A stretch of 64,000 nt of DNA from positions 4,532,439 through 4,596,438 of the forward strand of contig JANPWX010000097.1 in assembly GCA_024734555.1 (NCBI GenBank), given 5' to 3'. Source of the DNA: Trochalopteron elliotii (lineage: Eukaryota; Chordata; Aves; Passeriformes; Leiothrichidae). Shown one piece after another: positions 12,450-22,700 of the stretch (positions within the stretch are counted from its first letter, which is position 1; each line of letters opens with the position of its first letter). The translations under genes were made by a program, and so were the position numbers. The notes under the pieces were generated by a model. It was given only the letters and a program-made list of their open reading frames with translations. It was not told the origin of the DNA and did not search any database.

Positions 12450-12497
12450 TATCCTTATTTTAATAAGGATAAAATATCCTTAGTTTTAATAAAGATA
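12450..12497. repeat. Tandem pair of AT-rich palindromes
   Basis: The first unit (12450-12471) has perfect 10-bp arms, TATCCTTATT and AATAAGGATA, separated by TT. A second, diverged unit (about 12475-12497) repeats the design, TATCCTTAGTTTTAATAAAGATA, with two arm mismatches. The two units look like a local duplication of one palindrome. Confidence 0.8.
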
Positions 12498-14099
12498 CTT
12501 TTCAGAGTTTTACAAAATACAAGGTGCCCTTCCATGGAACAGCTTTCATTTGTGTGTCCTCAATACAGAGAGTACTGAGATGGGTTTTCTTTTTGCCTGT
12601 GTTCAAGCCTAGTCTCAGGAGACACAGCAGAGCAGTTGTAGCTCATAGGCTCGGCGTGGTCTGGCCATTTCTGTGCACTGCTGGTGCCTGCCCAGTGCCA
12701 CAGGTGGACCCACATGGGTGCTGGTGCAGGAGATACAGAATTGGGCTGTGCTCATGTCCCACCCGCAGCTCCACTGGCCTTTAAAGGACCAGCTGGCTCC
12801 CATGGTCTGCCTGTGGCAAGCAGTCTCCAGGGTAGAGGAGAAAGAAGAGGAATTGAAACCTGAAACTTAACTTGATCTGTTAGCATTACCTGGGCAATGT
12901 GCATTTTTCATTTTTCATCCTTCTCCCTTTGCCTGTGTTCTTTGCTTGGCTAGAAGCATTTTAAAGCTGTCTGGAGATGGTACAAATGCTTAGACATTGT
13001 TCTGTGGGCAGATGCTGCCTTAACTGAGATGCTCAGGCAGCAAGAGGACAAAACACCTTGAATGTTTCAAGCTGTTTGTTTAAGCCTTTCAGTGCATGAG
13101 AGCATGTTATACAAGCCTGGGCTCAGAACCACTTTTGGACCTCATTAGAGTGAGGGTAATCAGATTGTTTAAATGAAAAGCAGGACTGCAGAGACAGAAA
13201 TTTCTCATCTCTTTGGCATTAGGCACCTGGCACACAGCCCTTGGGCTGGCAGGACTCAGCAGTCCTTGTCTCCACGTTCATCTCCACCAGCTCCAGCTGC
13301 CCAGGGACACTGAAAACATTCCCCTCTCCTAGCTTTCTCCTGGAACCCAACATGCAGCTGGGCACTGCAGTACAAATCATGCCTGACTGGCCCTCTAAAA
13401 TCGAAGCACAGATGATAGATCAGCCCTACCCCTGTTTGAGCCATGGGATTTTAATTACTAAGAATAGCAGGGGCACTGAAGAACACCCAGTCTAACCAAT
13501 TGCATTGTCCCTGGTTTGGTTCACTGTTTATTTGCTTAAATTGGAAGAAGGGGCACACCAAAATTGAAAGATTGTTTCAAAAGCAGCAGACAGATCTGCA
13601 AATCCCAAGCCCTTTTCCCTAACAGAACTTGGAAAGCTGAGACTGGGAGGGAGGAAGTCTTTGTGATCCAGCTCTGGCAGTCTCACCTATCTGGCTTTCA
13701 TCTTCTCCATTTCAACATGTTTTGCTCAAGAGGAGAAAGAACAAAGCCCTGACATTCTGAACAGTTCAAGAGGGAAAGAAGGGGTAAAAATTGAGAGCTT
13801 AATCACTTTATTCTGCAGTAGCATACACACCTCACATACTCCTGGGTCCTCAGGCTACAAGATAGAGATTAAAGGCGATTTATCTGCCAAGACAAAAATC
13901 TGATCCAACTGTACAACAAATATGAGTACAGAGAAATCTGCATTCCTTTCAGTCTGGCACAAAATTATGTCTTTTCAGCTCCTATGATCAGTTATTCTGC
14001 ATAGTAAAACTCCTGTGTCTGCCTCGGTAAATGTGTAACTACAGGCTACACAGGTGCTCTGGGTCTGGCTAAAGGTTGTCTATCCACCCTGGAACTTTC

Positions 14100-14340
14100 T
14101 ACGCAGCTGGTGTTAGGCCGGGCTCAGGTTTCATTGGGCCCGGCCTGGCCTGAGGTAACTTCTCTCGGTCCCCAGGCTGTGATGTAAAGCAGCTTTGCGC
14201 AATGCCGCCGCAGCTCTGTAGAAAGGGCAGAATTCCATCGGCAGTCCCGGGGGGAGAGGTGTCCTGAGGAGCTCGCCCGGGGGACAACAGCATCGGAGGG
14301 GCGACAAAGGGGCGACACCTCCAGCACAGAGGCGAGTAAG
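14100..14340. promoter_or_regulatory. CpG-rich patch in AGT intron 1, possible alternative promoter
   Basis: CpG and GC content rise abruptly here (gccggg, gccgccg, cccgggggg, ggggcgacaaaggggcgac) against AT-rich intron. A donor-like GGCGA/GTAAGC occurs at 14335/14336 on the plus strand, so an alternative non-coding AGT first exon ending there is possible. There is no protein-like open frame. It could equally be an enhancer or a repeat remnant I do not recognise. Confidence 0.3.
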
Positions 14341-15187
14341 CGCTCTTACTGGATCTGCTTTAAATGCTGCTTTTTCAACTCAGGTGTCCATGCTTTTCCA
14401 AAGGGCTCGGGGCTCTCTTCTTTAGCTAAACAAACCACGCTGACTTTCCGCAGATGGTGGTTAGGGTAAATGCTTGGCAGTGAGAACTCCTCTTGCTTCT
14501 GCTCTTGGAACAAAAGCTGATGGGGGGCTCTGGCAGCCAGAAAGAAGTGACCACTGAGTGCCAATGGTGCCTAATGGCACAGCCTGCCTGGATGGCACAG
14601 GGTCACCCTCCCTGCTGTGCAGGAAAGATTAAGTAATGCCTCAAAAGACTTGTATGATGGAGACAATAGTGTGGGAAGGGCGTTCCTTCTAATTTGTGGC
14701 TTTTTAGTTCCTTTTCCTGAGCTTCCCAATGTGAAAAATGAGTTGAGTAGTCTAGAAATCCACTAGCAGTGTAGATGGGCTAACTGTGATGGTGAAGTTG
14801 GGAAGACACCTCCCAAGATAATTTTTTAACCAGTCATAAGCAATGAATATGCTCTGTCATGCATGTCACATGCTACCAGGGGAGTTGGGGAGGTGAAAAG
14901 GGGACAGCAGCATCACTGTGCTGCTCATACAGTAATTTAGAGGATGAGGTGGGAGTTAATGGGGAAGAACAATCCTTGGGTGAAGGCACAGGGACAGAGA
15001 CCTACAGCAGGTCCTCCCCTGCATGCCTCTGTGGGGGCAAACAGCTTCAGGCTTGATCCACAGGCATTCAGTAGGAAGACACTTAGACACCCTGAGTGAC
15101 CACCACAGCAACAGAAACTCTATTTGCAAACCCAGCTGTTAGATGTGAGCCTACAGCCTGGGAACGTAGATATCCATGTTAGCAGGC

Positions 15188-15211
15188 AGACATACTTGAC
15201 AAGGTATGTCT
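15188..15211. repeat. Short inverted repeat (hairpin)
   Basis: AGACATAC and GTATGTCT form perfect 8-bp arms around an 8-base spacer, TTGACAAG, which can extend the pairing (TTG with CAA). It lies in AGT intron 1 and no function is assigned. Confidence 0.75.
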
Positions 15212-16704
15212 ACTTACCAAGCATCTGCACATCTCAGTTTTTGTATGTGCAAGAGAGTGGTGATACTGCAAACTGGGATATCATTATTAAGCATTAAATA
15301 CTTGGGGACCCCCTCAGGGGAAAGGATATGGTTATACATTGTAAATTAGGCTGGGAAAGGGCCAGGTCTTGAATAGACGGATTTAAACACAAGCGCTTCC
15401 CCCCTGTGTAAAGTGTTGGTGAGACAGACATTGCTCTGTGTCCTTTCAAAGGGCTCAGGCTACCAGAATTACAATACCAGACAGGCTGGTGTGACTCAAA
15501 AAGCCTTGGAGAAAGAAAGCAGAGAGCAGGGCTTGGGTACTGGCAAGGCTGATAGCATTTTGCCCGTCCAATAAGCTCTGCAGAACTTGAAATGGGTGAA
15601 AGAGGGTGAAGAAAGCCACAATAAACAAGGATTTACAAGTAGAATAAAAATACTCTGAATAATAGCATTTTGGCTGATGATATGTGTTGCAGATGCATCA
15701 CTTTCAATACATTTTAATTCGGATTTCAAATAACAGATCAAAAGTCATATACTAGAAATCCAAGAAAGGTATGGCAGAGCTATTAGTTACCAAAAAGTTT
15801 GATATAGGAAAAGAGAAAATTCTAAAAATATAAGATTTGTCAGTGGGTATAATTTGTCTCTGTGTGTGTGTGTCCATGACATTCTCATTCCCAATATTCA
15901 TTATATCCTTTGTGCTAAAATATCAGTGGTATCCACATACAGTAAAATTCTCTGCTTCTTATCAGGAAAAACAAGAGCAGCAAGTGGTCTTTTACCTCAG
16001 AAGACTGCCTGCACAGCTGAGTAAAACTCAGCCTACTCCTTCTAACTCTGTATCCAGACATTTCAGATGCAATGAAAATGGTTTCAGTGTGAGCACATTT
16101 GTGAGGGAGCCTGGCATGTGTTTGCCTAGAAGCTAGAATGAATGTTTGCACTGGGCTATGAAAACATAACATGCTCTGCTAGTGCCAAGTATTTTGCTGA
16201 CTAGACATACAAGGCAGGACCATTTTGTGTTTGGACCTTAAGAGAACTGGTTTCCAAACCCACTTCCTGCATAGGAGCAGGCACATTGCTTAGCTCATCC
16301 GTGTGTCAGCAAGGCTCAGTGCAGCAGTTTGCAGAGATGGCTCTGAGCAGGGCTCAGGAACAAATGTTGTTGCATTTGTTGCAAAACAAGGTTTTGCAGA
16401 AGTAGCATGCTCTAGTTTGCAGGCATAACCAGCATCCACAACCATTCCCATGCTAAATCCTTAGAGTACTGTGGTGGGTAACGGAGTCACATCTGTGCTT
16501 ACCATTTCCCACCTGCTGTCACTGAAACTGGTGTCTGTCTCATCCTGGGCTTTTTGGGGACAGAGTCAGACCAAATGCAACTTAATACTGAAATTTCCAC
16601 CTTTGTTAATTCCAACACAGCACTAGCACCTCACCCTGTGATTAATAGAAGCTGTACTTGAAAGAGACTGACCAGTCTCCTTTCCTTCTCATTTTTTCTT
16701 TCAG

Positions 16705-17521
16705 CAGACACCGTGGAGGCAATTTTCCAACATGAATCTGGTAGCAGATCTTCTCTGCTTGTTGGCTTGCTTCACCGTGGTGACCTGCGACCGTGTCTAC
16801 GTCCACCCTTTCAATTTGTTTTCTTTCAATGAGAGTGACTGTGACAAGCTGGAAAAATTGGTTCAGGAGGGAAAGACTATTGTCCCTGTCTCCATTGAGT
16901 CCCAAACCACACCTGAATATGAAGGTGATGTGAATGACAAGAACAAATTGGAAGCCCCAAGCCTCAACACCTCAGGGAAGGATGAACGGGGCTACCTGAG
17001 TGGTTTGGTGTACGTGCTGGGCATGCGGTTTTACAGCGCGTTGCAGAAAGCACAGAGGGGCCAAAATGTGCTCCTGTCCCCAACCAGCCTCTACAGCTCC
17101 TTGGTGTCATTCTACCTGGGTGCCTCAAACCAGACAGCACTCGATTTGCAGGGTTTGCTGGGTTTTGTTCCCCCCTCTGGAAACCCTGACTGCACATCCA
17201 CGGCAGTTGGAAGCAATTTCCTTTCCAGCCTGAGGGCGATCGAAAGGCTTGTGAAGAGCGGGGATGAGGAGCTGCTCTTTTCCAAGACACTGAGCCTGTT
17301 CTCTGCCCCTGGCACACCCCTCTTCCAGCTGTTCATGGAGCACTTGCTCCCCAGTGCTGATGCGTTCTACGCCCGAGCTGTTGACTTTACAAATCCAGGC
17401 GAGGCAGCAAAACAAATAAATGCCTTTGTGAAGGCCAAAAGCGACGGCCAGAGCAAGTGCTTACTGGCAGACATCGACCCATCCACCGAGCTGCTGTTTG
17501 CAGTGGACGTCCACTTGGCAG
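16705..17521 (+). CDS. AGT: AGT exon 2 (27 nt of 5' UTR, residues 1-263 plus 1 nt)
   Basis: The acceptor is TTTCTTTCAG/CAGACACC at 16704/16705; the start ATG is at 16732 and the donor is GGCAG/GTATGAG at 17521/17522. This large exon encodes the signal peptide, angiotensin I and the first half of the serpin fold, matching the large second exon of mammalian AGT. This ATG is chosen because the hydrophobic leader it opens ends exactly before the Asp of angiotensin. The open frame runs on past the donor to 17640, but that part is intronic. Confidence 0.96.
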
Positions 17522-20500
17522 GTATGAGGCAGCACTGCTCCTTCTGGGAACAGGCCTGGGGGAGGATGGGTAATAACCCTGCTCCTGGGAAGGAAGCAAG
17601 GTCACACCTGGCCAGTGGGGAAAGGGAAGGGCTCAGGTGAAAGGCTGGACGTCTGCTCCCCGCCACTGTGCCAGGGATCCTGCCTGGGCTCTGCCATGAG
17701 CCAGCAAGGGCGATGGGGAGTGAGGAGGAGGGAGATGGCCTCCAAGAAATTTTCCTTGTCCACGAAACTAAGGATTAGAAAGGTGCATGAGAAAGAATTG
17801 CACAGCATCTCTGGCTACAAAGGAACTAAAAGTCATGAGGGACATCCAGCAAGATTGATCAGAGTGTAGCTTTAAAGAAAGCCAAAGGAGCTGGGGGTAG
17901 CAGGCCTGAGGTACAGATACAAAAAAGGCTAAAAGTTACCATGATTGACTCCTCTAGTGGCTACTAAATACACAAGACTGGAGGCAACATCTGGCTCAGG
18001 AAGCAACCAAACATCATCAGTTATGGAAACAGGGCAGCTTATAGAAACCTAGAAGAAATAAGACAATCCCTTCATTGCCTAGGGTCATTCCATGCTGCTG
18101 TCTCAGAAATCCCCCTGCACTACAACTGAGCCTTCTCTTCTGAGTGTAGGTGCTTTCCTAGATCCTCATGACTGGATGCAATACCAAAGGCTGCACATTT
18201 CAGATAGCTTGCCTACCTGGGACTGGCGTTCAGAAAACTTGCAGCCCTAAGTTCCTGAGTGGGCCTCTACTGCTAAAGGTGGAGTTGTGGTGCCCAGGAA
18301 GCCTTTTTGTGCCTCCATCTTCCCACTTCAAAATTAGATGTCAGGTTTTCTTTGCCTTTCATGGGTGCTGTCATTTTTTCAGTGAGCTGTGGGCATCAGC
18401 TTTCTCTTCATTGTAAGATCTAGCATAGATATGATACTACAAAAGTAATTGTGTTACAGACTTGGCATGGTCACAAAAGTAGAGTTTTCCTTTAGTAGAA
18501 CCTTTTTTCCCTTTTCTTCTGTATTGGAAACTTGTGATTTGTATTACCTTAGAAACGCATATTCGAGGGTCTGCCTCATTGGGTGAGCTCTACTACCTTC
18601 TCTCTCAGAAGATGCATTTGAAATGCTGCAGTCCCCACATGTGGTATGGACAAAATTGTCTCGAGGGAAAAAAAAAGCAATTGTCTTCCAATAAACACAG
18701 AAGGTGACTTTAGCATTTGGTTTGCCATTTGGTTGTGAAGGGGCATCCATGACAGCTGATGCTGTTGTGGTCCATGTCTGTCCCTAGAGCTGCGGAAAGG
18801 AAAAGATAATTTTTTTTTTAGTCTGAAACACGTTCTATAAGCTCTGAGATGCTATTAACAGCCATAGCATTGATAAAGTGACAGAAATCCATACTAAAAA
18901 ACCAGCTAAATGTTCCAGTGGTCTCAAGTGTTGTTCACTTGAACACAGTCTTCTTAACATTTGTAGACTTGCTGCCAAGCAGGGCCTGCCATTTAGAATT
19001 CAATGCAGAGCATCAGGTGCAAGTTTCACTGGGGGTAGTAGTGTCTTTAAAGCTAAACAGGTTTATCTGCCCAGCTGGGCAGCAGCACTGATCTGTGGTA
19101 GTGAGAAGATAACACGTTAAAATGCAAAGCTGCACAGAAGTAGTGCAAGGTGAGAGCAAGGCCTCTCATAGTTGTGAGCTGGGAAATACATTTATTTTAA
19201 GGTCTAGTAAGTGCTCGAATATGTCTTTTTTTTAACCTCCTTGGCTCAACCGACACTTCTGTGTTGTGCTTACAGCCTTCCCCATTGCTTTGGTTTGTAA
19301 GATGGTGAAGGTTGAGACCTCAGGCAGAGCTTGTGCTGCCTTCCCTCTCCTGAGCCCACCTGGCTGAGAGGAGCCTGAGAGTGCTCCTGCAGCAAGGGAT
19401 GGATCTGCTTCCAAACATGCCATCACTGCACTCCAGGGACAGAGAGGAAACCAGGCAGACCCTCTGCAAAGGCCTGTGAGCCCCTGGGGACCCTGTGGCA
19501 GCCTGGGAGGAACCAGGCAACCAAGCAAACAGAGACACTTTCCTATCCCCAGGAAAGGCCACAAAGCCAACAGAAACACAGCAGCTTTAGTCACATTTTA
19601 GTCCTGATTTAGTCAGCTTTTAGTCCCGATGGTCATGGTCCCTGTGCTGTGAGCTTGATGTCACCAGAAGGCAGATTAAAAGGGGGAGACATATGATTAT
19701 GGTAGCTAAATGTGATTTTACACACACAGTCCTTCTCTAAGGCACAGTGTGCTGTTCTTAAATAGACCAGCTAAGGGGCAGAGGGGAGGAGGGAAGGAAA
19801 AGAATCAATTGCACCTTTCTTGATCTGTTTTTCAGTGAATGGTAAGCAAGCTTTCCCACTCAAAGAGCCTCAGGAGTTCTGGGTGGATTCAAACACAAAG
19901 GTCTTGGCCCCTATGTTGTCTCTCACGGGGACATTCAAGCACAGAACTGATGCCAGTGGGACTTTTTCTGTGGTGGAAGTGCCCATCAGCAAGACGGCGC
20001 TGCTGGTGCTGCTGCAGCCCAACAATGGCAGTGACCTGGAGCACGTGGAGTCTGAGCTGACACGGCAGTCCTCAGCCTGGCTCCAGTGGCTGTCCCCAAG
20101 GTAGGGAAGGGCCATGTGCACCCTCCCATGGCAGGGATGGATGGGATGGGGTGAGCCACACTCACCTGGTGGGGCCTGCCTGCTCACCTGGGGCTGGATC
20201 CTGTCAGGGAGGCTTTACAACTGAGCACAAAGAGAAACCTCTGCACAGCCAGGGGCTCACTGCAAAGGAGCTCCACTTTGGTGGGAGCAGCTTTTCATCT
20301 GGGGGTATTTCAAGGAAATGAGCAAGTCCATTTGCATGCCACTCATGAAGTGGGAAGATCTGGGGTTTAGCAGCAGATCCTGGGTGAAGTCCGGGTGAAC
20401 TCAGACTTGGAAACAGTAACAGGCACCCACTGTGTTTGTGCCCACACACCAAGCGCTTGTTGCAGTCGTTTTCTCATACTCATTCCCCAGGACTGCCCAA

Positions 20501-21358
20501 CCACGATGCTTTCACAGTGAACAAGCACTCACTTGCCTCTCTCTGTCTCTCTCTCTCTGCAGAGAAATTAAGTTAACACTGCCAGCATTAACACTAGAAG
20601 ACAGCTCTGATCTACAGGAGCTTCTTGCAGAGATGGAACTGCCTGCACTGCTGGGGAAGGGGGCAGATTTCAGTAGGATAAGCAATGCCAGTTTAACAGT
20701 TGGAAAGGTACAGTACATATCCCTGGCATTCAAAAAACATTGTTTCCCTCATAGTTTCAGCCTTTTCTAAACTGAATAAATGTACCCAGAACAAAGCAGT
20801 CAGAGCCATGTAGGGGATATACTTAGTAGGGGACCGAGTATCACATACAGTGTGTGTTTTGGATTTAGTAGTAGAATAATGCTGATTAGGCAAGAGTTTT
20901 AGTTGTTGGCAAGTCATAGGAGGAATGAGTGAGTAGCTGTGTGGTAACTAGCTGCTGGCTGGGGTTAAACCATGACATAAAGCTAACAGGACTACAGACC
21001 TGCCCAGTGTAAAAGCAGTATACAGCTTTTGCATGTTATGGACAAGTACTCCAACATCTTTTTTAAACATCTATGGAGTACAATATGCTTTTACTCAGAC
21101 TGTCATTTGTCCCATCACGATCATGCTCTGATGACTCTAGAGTTACTCGTATGTTTTTCCTTACAGGTAATAAACAAAGCCTTTTTCAAACTGGCCAGTG
21201 ATGGAACAGATCAGCCAGAAGACCCTGCAGCACAGAAGGAAGATGGGGCATACCTGGATGTAACACTGAACAAGCCATTCCTTTTTGCTGTTTTTGAAAA
21301 GCAGTCAAGGGCAATGCTTCTTCTTGGCAGAGTAGTAAACCCTCTGCGTGAAGATTAA
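16732..21358 (+). CDS. AGT: Angiotensinogen (serpin A8), complete coding region in four exons
   Basis: AGT is the secreted, liver-made precursor from which renin releases angiotensin I. The coding exons are 16732-17521, 19836-20100, 20563-20707 and 21167-21358, joined by GT-AG introns in phases 1, 2 and 0, giving 463 residues. Residues 1-19 form a hydrophobic signal peptide. Mature residue 1 (D20) begins the decapeptide DRVYVHPFNL, followed by Phe30 at the renin site. The conserved glycosylation site Asn14 and Cys18 of the mature chain are present (N33, C37), and C154 is the likely disulfide partner. A serpin body follows, ending in the serpin signature VTLNKPFLFAV (432-442) and GRVVNP. The segment before that signature is acidic and Pro-containing rather than small and Ala-rich, as expected of a non-inhibitory serpin. 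Further N-glycosylation sequons are at N79, N133, N327 and N393. Position tail to tail with COG2 supports orthology. Confidence 0.97.
17522..19835 (+). other. AGT: AGT intron 2
   Basis: It runs from GTATGAG to TGTTTTTCAG. No repeat or nested gene is recognised. Open frames on either strand near 17.6-19.6 kb are short and featureless. Confidence 0.85.
19836..20100 (+). CDS. AGT: AGT exon 3 (residues 264-351 plus 2 nt)
   Basis: The acceptor is TTTTTCAG/TGAATGG and the donor CCCCAAG/GTAGGG. It encodes the conserved core KEPQEFWVDSNTKVLAPML, which aligns with the human segment around EPQEFWVD, and the sequon N327-G-S. Its length (265 nt) is close to the mammalian exon. Confidence 0.96.
20563..20707 (+). 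CDS. AGT: AGT exon 4 (residues 352-400)
   Basis: It is preceded by a long CT-rich polypyrimidine tract ending in CTGCAG; the donor is GGAAAG/GTACAG. At 145 nt it has the same length as human AGT exon 4. It encodes the serpin segment with IKLTLPALTLEDSSDLQELL and the sequon N393-A-S. Confidence 0.95.
20945..20975. mobile_element. Possible LTR-end fragment
   Basis: The reverse strand reads TCATGGTTTAACCCCAGCCA and continues CAGCAGCTAG. This resembles the start of an endogenous-retrovirus LTR that is abundant in songbird genomes. Only about 30 bp match, with no second end or target duplication visible, so it is at most a fragment in AGT intron 4. Confidence 0.35.
21167..21358 (+). CDS. AGT: AGT exon 5 (residues 401-463 and stop)
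   Basis: The acceptor is TCCTTACAG/GTAATAAAC and the stop TAA is at 21356-21358. It encodes the non-inhibitory reactive-loop region (acidic, DGTDQPEDPAAQKEDG) and the C-terminal serpin signature at 432-442, ending GRVVNPLRED. Confidence 0.96.
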   Translation, partial: VINKAFFKLASDGTDQPEDPAAQKEDGAYLDVTLNKPFLFAVFEKQSRAMLLLGRVVNPLRED

Positions 21359-22700
21359 ATGCAAACACAGAGGCTATAAGGAAGGAGTGGAATGATGCAC
21401 ATTTCCCATCACCTTTTTCTTATTCATCAGATATTTTTGTGATGCTGTTGAGTGCTTTACTTAGCTTTGGGATGAAGCAGTTAGTGTTTGAAATACAGCT
21501 TTTTGAAAGCTAACACCTTGCAACATTTCATCCTCGTTCATCTATTTTGTGTGAGGTGACTCACATCCTTCCTCCAGCTTCCATTTTATTCTTTGTCTCT
21601 CTTTTGCTCCTAGTTCCCTTTTTGGGTGCAGTGGGGCAGGGCAGTGACTTGAGGGAAGGCATCAACTTGAAAAAAATAGAAAAGCAGCTTTTACTATGCT
21701 ATTTTTATTTACTACAGAAAAGGACCTCTTTATTCTTTAAAAAGCTTTTTAAATTGTATTGTCAGTTTTGCAAGAGAGACTCCCTTTTACATTACAGTAA
21801 CGAGTTTACAATTATCCAGAGAGATTTGTAGCTTCATCAGCAACATTTCCCTTTAAAATGCTGCCAACAGCACAGGCAGGCTCTGCTTGTACCACTGAGA
21901 CAAGATTTTTTGTCTTGGAAGCAAAAACATGCTTAGAGGAAGTTTCTTCTTTCTGCAGCCCAGATATGCTCACTTCTTAACTCTATGGAAATGCTAAAAA
22001 TAGGGTTTGGTAGTATTAATGAACTGTGATGGATAAATTCTCAGAGTCTGACAGAATTATCTCTGATTTTTTAGGAAAAAAATCCCACAAAGTCTACTAT
22101 TCCAAGACAATTCCATTTCTTGGATTACTTTATAACCTGTGAGGAATTTCTTACAGCCTTATAGCAAAGACAGACATGACTCGTTAGACTCTAATTCTGT
22201 AAACTTTAACATATCCAAACCATATGTTCTTTAAAAATAGCATTAATGGCAATAATATAAATTAGTATGAATAGTGGATGTGTTGCAGCTACTTGTGAAT
22301 GAAACTATTACAGCAGCACAGTCCAACTCTTAACAGAGTCATAAAAATTTGAAACATTGAAGTGAACAACAGATTATTAGATGACTCTTGAATTAGGAAG
22401 TGAGGAATTGGGAGACAAACCTTGGTACTGAGGAAAACCTGGAACAAGGATTTCCACCTCTCATCTCTCGATTTATTGTTAGCACTGATGGCACTTAAAA
22501 ATAACTGCAAACCTCTTTGGCAGATGATGCGTGACGTATCCCGCAGCACAAAGCAGCTCATTATCACCCACACTGGCCCAAATGTGTATCTCATCTAAAT
22601 GCACTAATGCCAGCAGCTTGCTATCAGTGATGTAGATATGTGACACCTCCCTGTAGCACAATGCAAAATGGCATAACATTATAAATAAAATAACCCTCAG
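21359..22700 (+). other. AGT: AGT 3' UTR (end uncertain)
   Basis: This non-coding sequence follows the AGT stop. The first canonical AATAAA I find downstream is in the cluster at about 22683-22692 (ataaataaaataacc), so a 3' UTR of about 1.3 kb is plausible. A non-canonical signal could give a shorter one. Confidence 0.35.

Larger units (their letters stand above)
11104..16704 (+). other. AGT: AGT intron 1 (inferred)
   Basis: The interval runs from the putative exon 1 donor to the exon 2 acceptor (TTTCTTTCAG, ending at 16704). It holds a paired AT-rich palindrome at 12450-12497, a CpG-rich patch at 14100-14340 and a hairpin at 15188-15211, all listed separately. No other exon or repeat is recognised. 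The 179-codon minus-strand open frame at 11673-12212 has no domain character. Confidence 0.4.

Noticed and set aside
17522..17640. Extension of AGT exon 2 to the in-frame stop at 17640
   Set aside because: The conserved protein continues in the exon at 19836 through a good donor at 17522; the read-through residues have no similarity to AGT.
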